From the NCBI RefSeq assembly GCF_037975245.1, contig NC_092567.1, positions 3,225,214-3,289,213 of the forward strand: a stretch of DNA of 64,000 nt, read 5' to 3'. This document shows positions 1-11,044 of this stretch, piece after piece. The first letter of the stretch is position 1. The number at the start of each line of letters is the position of its first letter. Source of the DNA: Apostichopus japonicus. Lineage: Eukaryota > Echinodermata > Holothuroidea > Aspidochirotida > Stichopodidae. Position numbers and translations under genes: made by a program. Below the pieces are notes generated by a model. It was not told the origin of the DNA. It was given only the letters and a program-made list of their open reading frames with translations, and ran no database searches.

Positions 1-2986
1 ACAGGAGATAGGAATCTAGAATGAAAGAATAGAGTTACTGATAACAGAGTAGATAGAGATAAATAGATTGGATTTGGTTAGGTTTAGAATAATTATAATA
101 AAATAAAAATAACGAAAAAAAGATAAAGGAAAATAAAGCGATAAACTAAGACATTTAGGTCGTGTTTATTTGTAAGACGGAATCAGTTATTAGAACGGAA
201 ATAAGGGGCTGATTTTAAGGGAAGACAAATATAAACAGGAATAATTAGATTAGATTAGAGAAAATAAAGTGGTAATGTAGGATTAAAGGGTTAGTTTGAT
301 TGTTTTACAATTAAATTATTCATTAAAGTTTTTATAGCTAGTAAGGTTTAATAAAATAAGAATGCGAGGCTACATATTTTTATTTATTAGTTAATAGGAA
401 ACAAATCTCAATGACGGGTTGAGAATTTTATAAGAAATGGGTCAATAATAATTGAGATTATCTATCTTTTGAAGAAAAATATTGATCAAATTTATTTTTT
501 TTTTATTTAGAACTTTCAGAAGGAAAATGTAATTTAATGTTATAGGAATCATGAAAAGGAAACTTCTACTCTAACTAATACCAGGTTTTTATAAAGTATA
601 AGGAGAGTTTGAAGAATTATATTTAAATCAATAGGTTGTTTCTTATAATTAAAATGCAGTTTAGAGAAGCAGATGTACGGTAGATCAAATTCAAGTTTCC
701 AGAGAGAAGGTTGACGAGGCTTAAACTCAAAATTTAATTTACAAATTATTTCATTATTGATCCAAATCCGACTATTCTGCTTGAATTATAATTATTTCTA
801 ATTAATATGATTTGTTTAAAGATGATGTCCATCTGTGTTTAATTAGTTAATTATCAAATTCATTCCTAAGTTACGGTTTGAGTGTGACATAACTTCTAGT
901 AGATTTTTTCGAAATGTAACATTTTTCTTTCTTTGTGTTTGTAGATATTCCTAAATTGGGTATTGCTTATGATTTTAACTTTCTAAACTTTATCGTTTCT
1001 TCCAATTAAATAGTACCATCCGCTAATTATATATTTTTTTTTACAAATAATATTGTTATCTGTAAACACTTCATATCCTTGAGGGTTTAATTATACTAAT
1101 TAATTGTTACTTTTAAGTTTAATCGGGTTGATTGGGTCTTCATTGAAATATCTTCTGTTACATGGAGTTCATCGGGTGTGAACAGTTAGCGGAACATTTA
1201 ACGTTTGAGCTACGGCTCTGGCGAACTTCTGCTATTGAGAGTTGCAGCAGGGTAAAATAGGTGGCGCACTTTCAATTCAAAACTATTTTACTTTTTAAAC
1301 ATCATGTGGCCATAAGTCTGTTGGCTTGGAAATGACGTACAGTTTTTATAATTATGTTGGCAAAATTAAGACAAACCAGCTGTCAGTAGAACACCACGAT
1401 CTAGTTGCTCCTGGAAAAACATGGACGAAAGATTCCTTTAATAACTATGTATTGCATTTGATTATTATAGAGGCTCAGAGCTCTGGGCCCTATACAGTAT
1501 TTAACAAAGGTATATTTCATATAAAGTGTCAGGTATATTGGCAGGAGTATGGTCATTCAACTAATCAGTTATTAAATAACATTATTTCAGTTAGCCTGCT
1601 CGGTAAAAAAGCTGCAGGTTTCTCACACAAGTGGCTCAAATGTCCGACCTGGTAGATTTAATAAGTTAGGTGATTAAAATGATAATTTTGGAATGTTATA
1701 GATTGACTTGTATTAATGCGTATAAGGCTATGTTATGTACGATTAAAATCGAGTTGAACCATTTTCTGTGATTTAAATTTTTTTGAGGAATAACAAAGTT
1801 TCTAGAGTTTGTCTATTGATACATTTTGTTAGCTAGAATGAAGTAAATGTTAGGCATCAGTACACCTAGAATGTTAATCGCTGATTTCATTCTTCGCTTA
1901 ATTTAAGATCCCTAAAGAAAACTCAGTGTCTCGATTGTATTTTATTTCAATTCCTTTATAGTTAAGATATGCTTTAACTTGGACTTTTCTGATATTCAGT
2001 CAGCAACTAGGCTAAGATCTCTATTATTTATGAGTTAGATTTGCTAAGCATGTCCTCTCGCTAAAAGTAGATAATTATAGTTTTTCGAAGGTGATGAGTG
2101 AGTTTTCTAACATAGCCTAACTTTATTACTACTAGTCTAGCTTATAGCCTAACTAAGTTTGGCCTGGCCGCTTTCCCCCTCTAGCCTATGCCTCTATACC
2201 ATACCGTCAAATTATCTCACTTATGAAATGAACGCTGTCTTAACTATTAACAGTGGTTCCTCTCCATTAAATAATCCATCTTATTAACCAACAAGTCAAT
2301 GGTAAAAAACAACTCCCACGAATATAATACGTACTCTGGAGCTCCACTAATGTAACACTAAAACATTTGTCGTCAGTGATATAGATACTAGATGTGAACA
2401 GGTATTCAATAGCATATACAGGTGTTTTCCAACTGTTCGCGGGTGATGTTTGAAATTTGTAACATACATTTTGGCGCCAATAGAAGTAAATGTACGAGAG
2501 ATGTAACGTTATACATACCCGGTGAAAACAGACAGTTTGAAAACTGACGTCGATTGGGTATGTAGTAAGGAAGGGGTCGAGGAAGTAAATAATACAACAC
2601 AACCTATATCAATTAGATCAAGCTATCATTGACATTCTACCTAAGCGGTAGGGTGTTAGTTCCCGTGCACCCCCTCCCCTCCCCCACCACCGGTTAAAAT
2701 TTGGGCAAATAGCATTTCATGTACACATTCCCCCACCCTATTATCTGCTAGTGGATGCATAAACAAGCAATAAACACAAAAGTTTGAATACCGTCTGTTT
2801 CAAATGATTTAAAGAGTACATGTTTAATGAATAATAAAACCTACATGGAATAACATAAATTGAACAGCCTTGCTCCGTCCTACACATCTTGCAGACACAT
2901 CGTGCAGACAAAACGTGTCTGTGTCAAGTTACATTTTTGTTTTTACATATATTCACTAAATCATCATGAAATTATCGGAATAAATG
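1..2986. other. AT-rich sequence without recognisable gene
   Basis: I see no gene here. Short open frames occur, such as a 109-codon plus-strand frame at 1326-1655 and a 111-codon minus-strand frame at 2267-2602. They show no domain, no flanking splice signals I trust and no resemblance to a known family. The sequence looks like ordinary intergenic or intronic DNA with C/G homopolymer-rich scars such as the CCCCTCCCC run near 2670, which may mark decayed transposon ends. Confidence 0.6.
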
Positions 2987-3032
2987 TAACTCAGGTGCGT
3001 ATCCAGGATTTTCAAACCCGGGGGGCGCGAAT

Positions 3033-3135
3033 TACTATCTAAGCGGAGCGCCACCATCGGTTGGCGCGCAGCGTACAAGAAAATTTCTTGTTTTGAAACC
3101 CCCCAGATCACCGGAAACGGCACTTCTCGGGCTTG
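3033..3135. repeat. Recurring hairpin module, copy 1
   Basis: This starts with TACTATCTAAGCGGAGCGCC, has a 6-bp stem GCGCCA/TGGCGC around a CCATCGGT loop, then an A/T-rich spacer, then a segment resembling CAGATCACCGGAAACGGCAC. The same order is seen at 3743, 4499, 7707, 29011 and 29717, and in deleted form at 8169. It lies about 40 bp inside the left terminus of the element starting at 2992. Confidence 0.8.
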
Positions 3136-3680
3136 AAATGACCAACCAGATGTACACCTTTTGCCTGAGAACCAAGTATTTCCTAATAGTTTTTTTTTTC
3201 CATCCATAATCTTTTAGAAGATTGTCAACCCGGCACACATCATGTTCGACCTGATCGCATCTCCTGTGGGTCTTTGCTTTGTAGGTGATTCTACGTCCCG
3301 GCCCACAATACCCGTCAGCCCCACTTTTCAAGGTTTTAAGCCCCATATTTGTTCAGAATTTGAAAATTCACATTTCTCGTGAATAAACTCACTTCAAAAC
3401 ATAGCCATAATGTTGTACAAAATTTCATCTATGGACAACCAATATAGAAAAAACTTCCTTCAACCCCTAACAGACCGGTCAAAATTGCACGAGTAGAGGG
3501 AAGTGTGATGTAGAATGTTGGTCAGAAATTTTCGAAAATTCCGACACAGTTAATTTCTTGATGTACAAATATTAAAACCTGTTATAACGGCTATTATAAA
3601 ACTTGGTTGAAGGAAATGAAAAAATAGGAGATATTTCCTTCAACCGAACACTACACACATAGGCGTAGGAGGCGCGGCGG

Positions 3681-4060
3681 CAGTGGCGGAGCTAGGGGTA
3701 TTGGTCAGGAGTGGCGAGAATGGTCTGAAGGGGCGCTTTCGACACTATCTAAGCGGAGCGCCACCACTGGTTGGCGCGTAGCGTACAGAAAATTTTGAGT
3801 AAAGATACTCCCTAGATCGCCGGAAATGACCCTTTCCGGGTCTGGCTAATTTGCAGATAAACGAAGAATAAGGTGTCATCGCCAAATTACACCAACAAAA
3901 TGTGAGAAATGTCAATAAGTAGATGAGAGCGCAATAAAAAAGTCAAAAATCACGAATAAGTAAAAAGTGGTAAAGAGCTGAAAAAGGCGCCAGCAGTCCA
4001 TTTGAGTCCGTCAGGGGGGGGGGGCATCCGCCCCCTGACCATATGGACGCTCCGCCACTG
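3681..4060. mobile_element. hAT-like MITE, 380 bp, 8-bp TSD CGCGGCGG
   Basis: The element begins CAGTGGCGGAGC at 3681 and ends GCTCCGCCACTG at 4060, a perfect 12-bp inverted repeat. The 8 bp on either side are identical (CGCGGCGG, 3673-3680 and 4061-4068). An 8-bp duplication with CAG...CTG-type ends is characteristic of hAT transposons. No coding capacity is present, so it would have been mobilised in trans. It carries the hairpin module at 3743-3845 and is inserted inside the 2992-5150 element. A truncated relative starts at 8104. Confidence 0.85.
3743..3845. repeat. Recurring hairpin module, copy 2
   Basis: This has the same module order as at 3033: CACTATCTAAGCGGAGCGCC, stem GCGCCA/TGGCGC with loop CCACTGGT, then the CAGATCGCCGGAAATGAC-like segment as CTAGATCGCCGGAAATGACC. 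It sits about 60 bp inside the left end of the 380-bp hAT-like MITE. Confidence 0.8.
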
Positions 4061-4224
4061 CGCGGCGGGGGTGCAGGCCCTAATTCGCCATTACTAATGT
4101 AAAAGAGAGTTTTGACATAATTGGACCTCCATGCTTTTTATACATCTACATGAGACATGTCGTTGTTTACATTAGCATCCCGCGGTATACTGCGCAATTT
4201 GAACGGACCGTACGGTACATGATG

Positions 4225-4332
4225 GCATGCGATGTAATAACCGATACTTGCTTATATGATATTGACAAGAACACGTTGAACGCGCGCAGAGCGCGCGAAA
4301 ATTTTTGGTTATTTTTTCAGGCAAGTCGGACA
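4225..4332. repeat. Dispersed repeat with GCGCGC hairpin, copy 1
   Basis: This stretch runs from GCATGCGATGTA to CAGGCAAGTCGG and contains GCGCGCAGAGCGCGC, a very GC-rich short hairpin in AT-rich surroundings, followed by a TTTTTGGTTATTTTTTC-like tract. A clear second copy with the same order is at 31631-31738. It is probably an internal part of a TIR element family. Confidence 0.7.
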
Positions 4333-4498
4333 GTTTTGAGGCTTTTCATCCTGGAACGCCATTTTCATGCTCACTGATATGATGTTATATCTGCTGTTTG
4401 CGTTACAAATTCGAACAGGCGCGTAGCGAGGAATTTGCCAAGGGAGAGGCGAAGCCTGTAGGCAAATTATCAGAGCCGTATATACGGCTCTGGCAAAT

Positions 4499-4600
4499 TA
4501 TCTAAGCGTAGCGCCACCATAGGTTGGCGCGAAGCGTACAAGCAAATTTTGGCCGAAAATGTCTCCCAGATCGCTGGAAATGACACTTCCCAGGCCTTGT
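4499..4600. repeat. Recurring hairpin module, copy 3
   Basis: This module copy has TATCTAAGCGTAGCGCCACC, the GCGCCA/TGGCGC stem and the CAGATCGCTGGAAATGACAC segment. Immediately before it lies GCGCGTAGCGAGGAATTTGC, which looks like the left part of yet another element. The corresponding right end was not identified. Confidence 0.75.
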
Positions 4601-4701
4601 TAGTTGCCTCTAAGCACTTTCTATTTTGAAATTACTTAGCGATATCATTTAAAAAAATGCTGAATGGGGGTAGGGGGGGCGGGCGGTCGCCCCCATCCCA
4701 A

Positions 4702-5150
4702 AATGCGTCATGTTCCCCGACGACACGGTCGAGTTCGAGACCAGCCACAGTTGGTTTCATAGCACAATTCTACACACGCGTTATGATAGACCATATATAG
4801 TATATATATAGATCATTAGTGAGAGAGGAAAATGGAAACGTCAAAAAATGGAGTTGTCGGTGTGAGGGGTAGGGTGAGTCACACTTTTACGAAATCATTG
4901 ATCCGTCACTGGCTACCCTTCAGCGCTGTAATGATGTCACTGTTCTTCTTTCTCTTCCCGGTGTCTTCGCGTTTTGCTTTTACTCCCTCTTTTTCTCCTT
5001 TTTCTCTCTTTCTTCTTTTTCTTTTCCCTTCCTTCCTCTCCTCCTCCTCTTTTTTCCCCTCTTTTTTCCTTTTTTCTTCTCTTTTTTTCTCTTCTCTTTT
5101 TCTTACCCGGGGGGCGCGCGCCCCCAACGCCCCCCCTGGATACGCACCTG
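4702..5150 (+). repeat. 450-bp repeat, copy A
   Basis: Runs from ATGCGTCATGTTCCCCGACG through a GAGAGAGGAAAATGGAAACG segment and a long C/T-rich tract (about 4935-5105) to the CCCCTGGATACGCACCTG terminus. A parallel copy lies at 18999-19450 in the same orientation. The C/T tract creates long apparent frames on both strands (Ser/Phe-rich or Lys/Glu-rich). I regard these as artefacts. Confidence 0.75.
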
Positions 5151-5159
5151 TAACTACAC

Positions 5160-6490
5160 GACTTTTTTCATCCCTCCCCACCCAACCACCTTTGTAATTA
5201 ATTCCATTCCATGTCAATGCTGGATTATTTAGCTAAATCTTTGCACCAGCAAAGAGAGTTTAAGGCAATCAAACAATGTTTTGTCTTTCACGTACCTCGT
5301 AATTGCTCAAATCAAAATACTATGTCGACATTTAACCAATAATTGTAATAGTCAATTCATGTAGCCCCCCCCCCTTTTTCTCCCGTTTTACTTATTACCA
5401 TCCTCATCAAGAAAAGTTTATTTTTTGAGAAAAAATAGTTGAAATTTGCATAAGAAAGAAATCTTGATTTCGAGAAATGCAATGGCAATTTCGAGAGAAA
5501 CGTACAAGTTTGAGATAACACGCTAATATTTTTAGTTGAGAAGTCAACATTTCAATAGTTTAAATTTAAAACAAAAAGAAATCGACATTTTACACGAAGG
5601 GAATTAAAGAGGTCGAAATCAATCGAAGAGGTTCTAAATTTTAGAAAAAGTAGTTTAATGTTGAGAATTTCGGTTATATTACAGATTGCAATTTTAAGAC
5701 AAATTTGATTTTCAAGAAAAGGGTTTCAATTTTGAAAAAGGGTTGAAATTCCCAGAAATATTCAAAACTTTCGGGATAAAATAATTAAAATTTTGATATG
5801 GAAATTTTGAAATTGTTCAGTGTTCCATGTGGGTCACAATAATGAAAAAATGTGTATTGTTTACTTAATTGGGATGCCCCCCGACCCCCTCCCAAACCAA
5901 TTCATTTTTTTCTCCCTTCCTACGCCAATCAAGTGATTTGTCACATGTATAGATATGGGGAAGGGTGTAGAACATAAAGGAGGAGGTACATCTTGTGGCT
6001 AATTTGTGTATATTTCTGATTAAGTGCATGAGCGGTAAGTTTGCCTCTCCAATCCTGAAAACGGATCGACTCTCCTGTATGGTTTAGTACCCAGTAACGT
6101 GGGTTCACATTCCAAAATTCTCCCGATCAATTTAGGAAGGGGAACAAACATTTATGGTCAGACTATATGTGGATCCGAAAGTTTTGATGTTGTTGCTGTG
6201 GAGTAGTCGTTGAATGCAATTCCATATACGGGGTTGTGAGGGTTCTCCGACTGAAATAATTCTGGGGCGTAGTTAGACTATAATTTTAGTCTAAACTTAA
6301 ATTAAGGTTGTGCTAAAAAATACTAGTGTGAAGTTTAAGAACTGAACTGACCGATGTTAAAATCACTATTGTATAATTGCATAAAAAAAAATCAGAAAAT
6401 GCAGTCTTGCTCGCGTCCAGTTATTCTGTAAATAGCCGTTGGGTGGACATGTTGCCAAACCAGTATATTATTCCTATATACAATAATGCC
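5160..6490. other. AT-rich spacer, no gene seen
   Basis: No coding frame of note. The stretch 5410-5820 is rich in short TTGAGAA/AATTTTGAAA-like phrases on an AT background, suggesting an old simple-sequence expansion, but no regular period could be established by eye. Confidence 0.5.
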
Positions 6491-6494
6491 TGAC

Positions 6495-7071
6495 AAAGAG
6501 GTACACATTATTGCATGTTACCTTCATGTAGCCATGTAACTGATTTTAATGGCAGATGCATTGGTTATCTACTACTTGAAATCGGTTTGCAGGACTAGGA
6601 GAATGGGACCCCTTCTCAACCCCCATTTTAATATAGGATTTCAAGGGGGGGGGGAGCAAATCCCAACTGACTTAGGTAGGTCCTACACTATTATGGAAAG
6701 GCTAGAGAATTTAAAAATGGCGGAGGTGTGGTCGTTGGCTTGTTGAAGGCAAATCTCAGTAGCCCCGTCTCCTGAATTCTTTTTGAAAATTGATGTTAAC
6801 TGGTGCACCCCGAGGCATAATTAGACCACCAATTAGGTCTTAAATTGGCTCCATACACCATGCAGTTTTACCTATGAACAATGTTTTTGTAAAGTCGTAA
6901 GGGGGGGGGAGGGGTGTACACTCGTAGCAGTGGCCTTCTTCTCAGCTGAATGTAACATTGCCCCCCTCCCACCCCTCCCCGACTTCTATCCAAGTGTATA
7001 ATTTAGAAATTTTCTGATTAATGTTGAAATACCAAAATACTTTCATCTCGTCATTTCAAAAGTCTTTAGAA
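6495..7071. repeat. 565-bp dispersed repeat, copy 1
   Basis: Shared with 18012-18609 almost base for base apart from small indels. Landmarks are ATGTTACCTTCATGTAGCC, GCAGGACTAGGAGAATGGGA, the GGTGCACCCCGAGGCATAAT segment and CTTTCATCTCGTCATTTC near the end. Homopolymer G or C runs inside differ in length between copies. There is no coding potential and no terminal inverted repeat that I could define. Confidence 0.85.
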
Positions 7072-7706
7072 ATGATAAAATATTGACTTCTTTGTGAGCT
7101 CGTAGTAAACAATATCCTGAAAAGTGCCAAACATGTCTAATTTTCATGCTGTCTTGGTGACACTTGTAGTGACGAAATACTATCACGATAGATTTCGCTA
7201 GGCGATAGTACGCGTTTTTCTTTGGAACTTACACTAGCCCCTTATCTTTGCTTTACTGGAATGGTCAAGACCATCAAAATATTTTCATTATTTGCATATT
7301 GCGTTTTTATTATATATTTAGTGCCGGACCCCTTTTATATTTGGACTTCGGAAGATCTGTTGTGAATAGTCAAAATGCCGTCCAAATTGTAATTTGGTGA
7401 GTTGCAGTGTAATAACTAAGTATTGTTTTGTCTTTTCCATAAGACTTATACGCTACGACCCATATCACGTATACACTTCAAGCGGCTATAGAAGATTCTA
7501 TGAACGCAAAATTACCAGAAAATTATCGAGGTGCAAAATGATGAATTGACATTTCGCAGCATAATGTTGAAGACCTCACTCCTAGATACAAGGAATTTGC
7601 CATTTTGTTGTAAATTGCTATCAGTGGCGTAGCCAGGATTTTTTTCAGTGGGGGGGGGGCGCTGGGGGGCTTGAACTTTTTCTGGGGGGCTTGACCATTT
7701 TTTTGT

Positions 7707-7814
7707 TACTATCTAAGCGGAGCGCCACCATGAGTTGGCGCGCAGCGTACCGTAAATTTTTAGCTAAAAGGGCCTCCCTGCAGATCGTTGGAAATGACAC
7801 TTCCCAGGCCTTCT
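7707..7814. repeat. Recurring hairpin module, copy 4
   Basis: TACTATCTAAGCGGAGCGCC, stem GCGCCA/TGGCGC (loop CCATGAGT), and CAGATCGTTGGAAATGACAC followed by TTCCCAGGCC. It is located 85 bp inside the left end of the 7622-9348 element. Confidence 0.8.
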
Positions 7815-8103
7815 TAGGTGCTCTAAAGTTTTCTCAACATCCTTTATTTTGAGATCCCATGTTATGATATGGTCATCAAAGAGTTTAGTGAAATAGAAAA
7901 AAAAACAATCTGGTAAGTTACTTTGAAATATCATGACAAATCTTTTGTGAGTTTGACACCGGCATTGACAGTTTTCGACAAATCTGAAAATTGCGTGTGG
8001 AAAATAAAGAAAGATTGACTGGGCTTTCAGCCAAGTAACATACTGAAATGACCGAACTAGATTGCGTCTAAAATATTATTTGGGTGATAGACTGATTGGC
8101 CGG

Positions 8104-8608
8104 CAGTGGCGGAGCTAGGGGTATTGGTCGGGGGGGGGGCGAGAATGGCCTATAGGGGGGCTTTCGACACTATCTAAGCGAGTGAGTAAAGATTTTCCCT
8201 AGATTGCCGGAAATGACTCTTTCCGGGCCTTGCTAATTGGAGGTAAACGAAGAATAAATATGTGTCATCGACATTTGTGACAAGTGGAAGTTTATATGGG
8301 TGTTGAAAGTACATGCGCTTCATCACAATCCCCGTGGTATCTTTGTGAGTGCTCATGTTTTCGAAAAATATAGATCGAAAACCCCGTACAGTTCTTGAAA
8401 AGAGTTTCGTACAACAGAATTAAGTGCCGATAAATTAAATACCGCCGTACGTTAGAGCATTTTGTCAGTAAACTACACCAACAAAATGTGACAAATGTCA
8501 ATAGGTAGATGAGAGTGAAATAAAAAAGTCAATAATCGCGAAGTAAAACATGCTTAAAAAGCTGAAAAGGGCGCCAGCAGTCCATTCGAGTCCGTCGGGG
8601 GGGGGGGG
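8104..8608. mobile_element. Truncated relative of the CAGTGGCGGAGC MITE
   Basis: Begins CAGTGGCGGAGCTAGGGGTA exactly like the 380-bp element at 3681, and shares the later landmarks ACAAAATGTGA and CGCCAGCAGTCCATT. The module at 8169-8232 lacks the hairpin part, and about 200 bp not found in the 3681 copy is present after 8260. The right terminus (GCTCCGCCACTG) is missing after the G-run near 8600. Confidence 0.7.
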
Positions 8609-9359
8609 TAGTTCTCAATGATAGTGTTGCCTCCTTTCTTGAAAATTTGGTTGTTAGTGGTTTTAAGAGCATCAGGGTACGTCCCAGAAGTGAAAACCAG
8701 ATTGAAAATATAACAGGGTATTGAGGCAATGACGCGAGCAATGATGTGAGAAACATGTGTATGATGTCAGCATTTTTTACCTATTAACATCTTCTTTGGC
8801 ATTCAAGTACCTGGAGACCACCTTTCTATAAGGGTATAGTATTGCTCACTAGCTTGTTTGATCAGTTAATACGCACTGGTTACAAGATAATGATAGGCTG
8901 TTTGTATTAGTATTTATTTGCATGTTAGGGATTATGGATATTTAAAAAAAAGAGTGACAAAGGCAAAGTTTGCCCGAACAGTCGAACACACAGATTCAGT
9001 AGTAAACATTATGTGTTCTGTAGTCTTGTAGAGCAAGAATTATATTATTCGACGGTCGTTAACATGCGTTTTCAGTACAGTGCGACTACTGTAGACTTCT
9101 CGGCCTATGAGCTATGTCACGTCAGGTTTTCAGCAACTATAGCCTACTGCCGGTCCGCGGTCGAAGGGTCGTTCATGAGTGGTCATCATGGAGATTCGAG
9201 ACCATTCAGACCAATGATATATTTTTTTTCGCACATGTAATTTTTTTTCGACACCCAAAATCCCAGTGGGGGGGGGGGGCGACTGGGGGGAGACGAGCTT
9301 TCATGGGGGGGGGCTGTCGCCCCCACGCCCCCCGTAGCTACGCCACTGATTGCTATTAT

Positions 9360-10018
9360 TTGAATTGGAAGATTGATCATTTATCTGAAAAAGAGGGGTA
9401 TTTCCCTCGTGGCCAATGAAACGACTTGAACAAGTCTCATCTTCAAAATCTAAACAAACCAACGACACAGTGTAAAGCAGCGTTTGAAGAACGGTTGTAT
9501 GGTTGTACAACTTGTACTTCTCTGTTTGTTTAACGTGATTCCCTGAAGCTACAGTACTGGCTTACTAATATGAAGATATTGCAATATATTCCAGATGGTG
9601 ATACTGAAAGAAACAGACTAAGTATATTGCAATTGTCAAAGAAGAAATGTATGTCGTGTTTTCCTTTCATATTGTTAGGCTATGTACCTACAAGGACAGG
9701 GACATCATAACGTTGAAGTTATGGCTTAGGTCTTCTTTAGTCATATAAGAAAAGTGCAGCCTAACGATGGCCTAGTCCAATGGTTTTAATGACAACATTC
9801 AAAAGTTCGCAATGCCAGCATAAAGCGTGTCCTAGGATCAGCACAATGTAGGACTAGCTGAAATATGGTGATGCTAGCCTGTTAGTTGGTTACAAGTTGA
9901 AGGAGAGGGTTTCCTCCCTCAGAATACTGATCACATTAGTTTATTGAGGAAGTGTTCTACATTTGCGAGATCATCCAACTACTGTATCTGAAAGGTTTTA
10001 TTCATCAAAGTGGCTAAA
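9360..10018. other. Spacer, no gene seen
   Basis: Unremarkable AT-rich sequence between two transposon insertions. I see no exon signals or repeats I can support. Confidence 0.5.
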
Positions 10019-10020
10019 TA

Positions 10021-10278
10021 TTCTTACGACTAGTTGTAACAATAATACCCTTTTGCACATGCACAGTTGCTATTTTTATGACTAGGAGTACTTTTTTTAC
10101 GACCAGGAGAAACAATAATTTCCTGTTAGGTTTAGGGTAAGGGTTGGATTGAGTGTTAGAGTTAGGGTTAGGGTTACCCCTACTACATGCGCAGTTGCTT
10201 TATTTACTTTTAATTCGCATGAATTCGCCGATGTCGTAAGAATAGTTTATAAATAATTGTTACGACTAGTCGTAAGAA
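10021..10278. mobile_element. TA-flanked MITE, 258 bp, with TTAGGG-like core
   Basis: The left end TTCTTACGACTAGTTGTAAC at 10021 is the near-perfect inverse of the right end GTTACGACTAGTCGTAAGAA at 10278, with about 23 bp of inverted repeat and one mismatch. Both ends are flanked by TA, as for Tc1/mariner-type MITEs. The interior repeats TTACGAC/ATGACTAGGAG subterminal phrases and holds a short TTAGGG-rich stretch around 10128-10175. There is no coding capacity. Confidence 0.8.
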
Positions 10279-10284
10279 TAGCCA

Positions 10285-11040
10285 CGGCCTTTATTCAAAC
10301 TATGTAGTCATAAAAACCTACTCTTAAAGTACTCTGGAGTTGTTTCCTCTCCTGGTATATTGTAGATTTAAGTACTAACCTGCCAGTGAGTAAAGGTCAA
10401 ATGAAGTGCAAGGTTTTCCAGAGATTGAGATTCAATATCCCATATCATATACAAACATTTTTGTAGTTTGTCACCCATAATACTGCAGTGCTTTAGACTT
10501 CCCTTGCTGGTCCAAGACAACCCATTATTGGAACATATCCAGAATTTCCAGGGTTTGTGCTGGTAATGCTCAGTTCCTATTGACGTATCTTCAGCTTCAG
10601 TATCACAAATCAAATATGCACTTTACATAATTAAATAATTTACTTACTAAAGGTGTAGGGGTCTTTTACAACTAACATGTAAAGTTGATTGCTCACAAAG
10701 ACTGCTGTAGTGTCACGTTGCTATCTGAATGCAAAAGTTCCTAAGAACTTTCAAAAAGCTTCAGAAACCAAACACTAATCACTAACATAAAATGATCAAT
10801 GATTGGATCAAAGTGGAACTGCTACCATGGGTTTTCTTTGTAAGTGAGTATACTTTTGTTTCTGAAGTCTAAAAATATCTGAATAACTAATTTGATTTCA
10901 TGTTTAGTGTTTCACTTTTGATTTAGAAATCACTGAGGCTCAGTCTGACGGCTCCATGATGTAATAATTCAACGGTAGGAAGAAACCCTCTAGTAATTAT
11001 GAAGACAGAGACTGTACTTGATAGAGGAGATCAGGACCTA
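10285..11040. other. Spacer, no gene seen
   Basis: AT-rich DNA without recognised motifs. An 81-codon minus-strand frame at 10368-10613 shows no family resemblance. Confidence 0.45.
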
Positions 11041-11044
11041 CAGT

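Larger units (their letters stand above)
2992..5150. mobile_element. TIR element with CAGGTGCGTATCCAGG ends (composite)
   Basis: The left end CAGGTGCGTATCCAGG at 2992 is matched by its reverse complement ending at 5150, giving a 16-bp perfect terminal inverted repeat. TAACT flanks both sides (2987-2991 and 5151-5155), a possible 5-bp target duplication. The interior is a mosaic: a complete smaller element at 3681-4060, three copies of a recurring hairpin module, and a 450-bp tail (4700-5150) whose relative is at 18999-19450. No transposase frame is visible, so it is non-autonomous. The ends resemble hAT-type ends elsewhere in the window, but those have 8-bp duplications, so the superfamily is uncertain. 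Confidence 0.65.
7622..9348. mobile_element. hAT-like element with 8-bp TSD ATTGCTAT
   Basis: The left end CAGTGGCGTAGCCAGG at 7622 and the right end GTAGCTACGCCACTG at 9348 share the inverted terminus CAGTGGCGTAGC. Both flanks carry ATTGCTAT (7614-7621 and 9349-9356), an exact 8-bp duplication typical of hAT insertion. The 1.7-kb interior includes the hairpin module at 7707, a right-truncated copy of the CAGTGGCGGAGC MITE from 8104 and G/C homopolymers. No transposase frame was recognised, so it is non-autonomous or decayed. Confidence 0.85.

Noticed and set aside
4832-5217. 121-codon Ser/Phe-rich plus frame and the Lys/Glu-rich minus frame
   Set aside because: Both come from a C/T homopolymer-like tract within a repeat that has a second copy at 19270-19400 with the same artefact.
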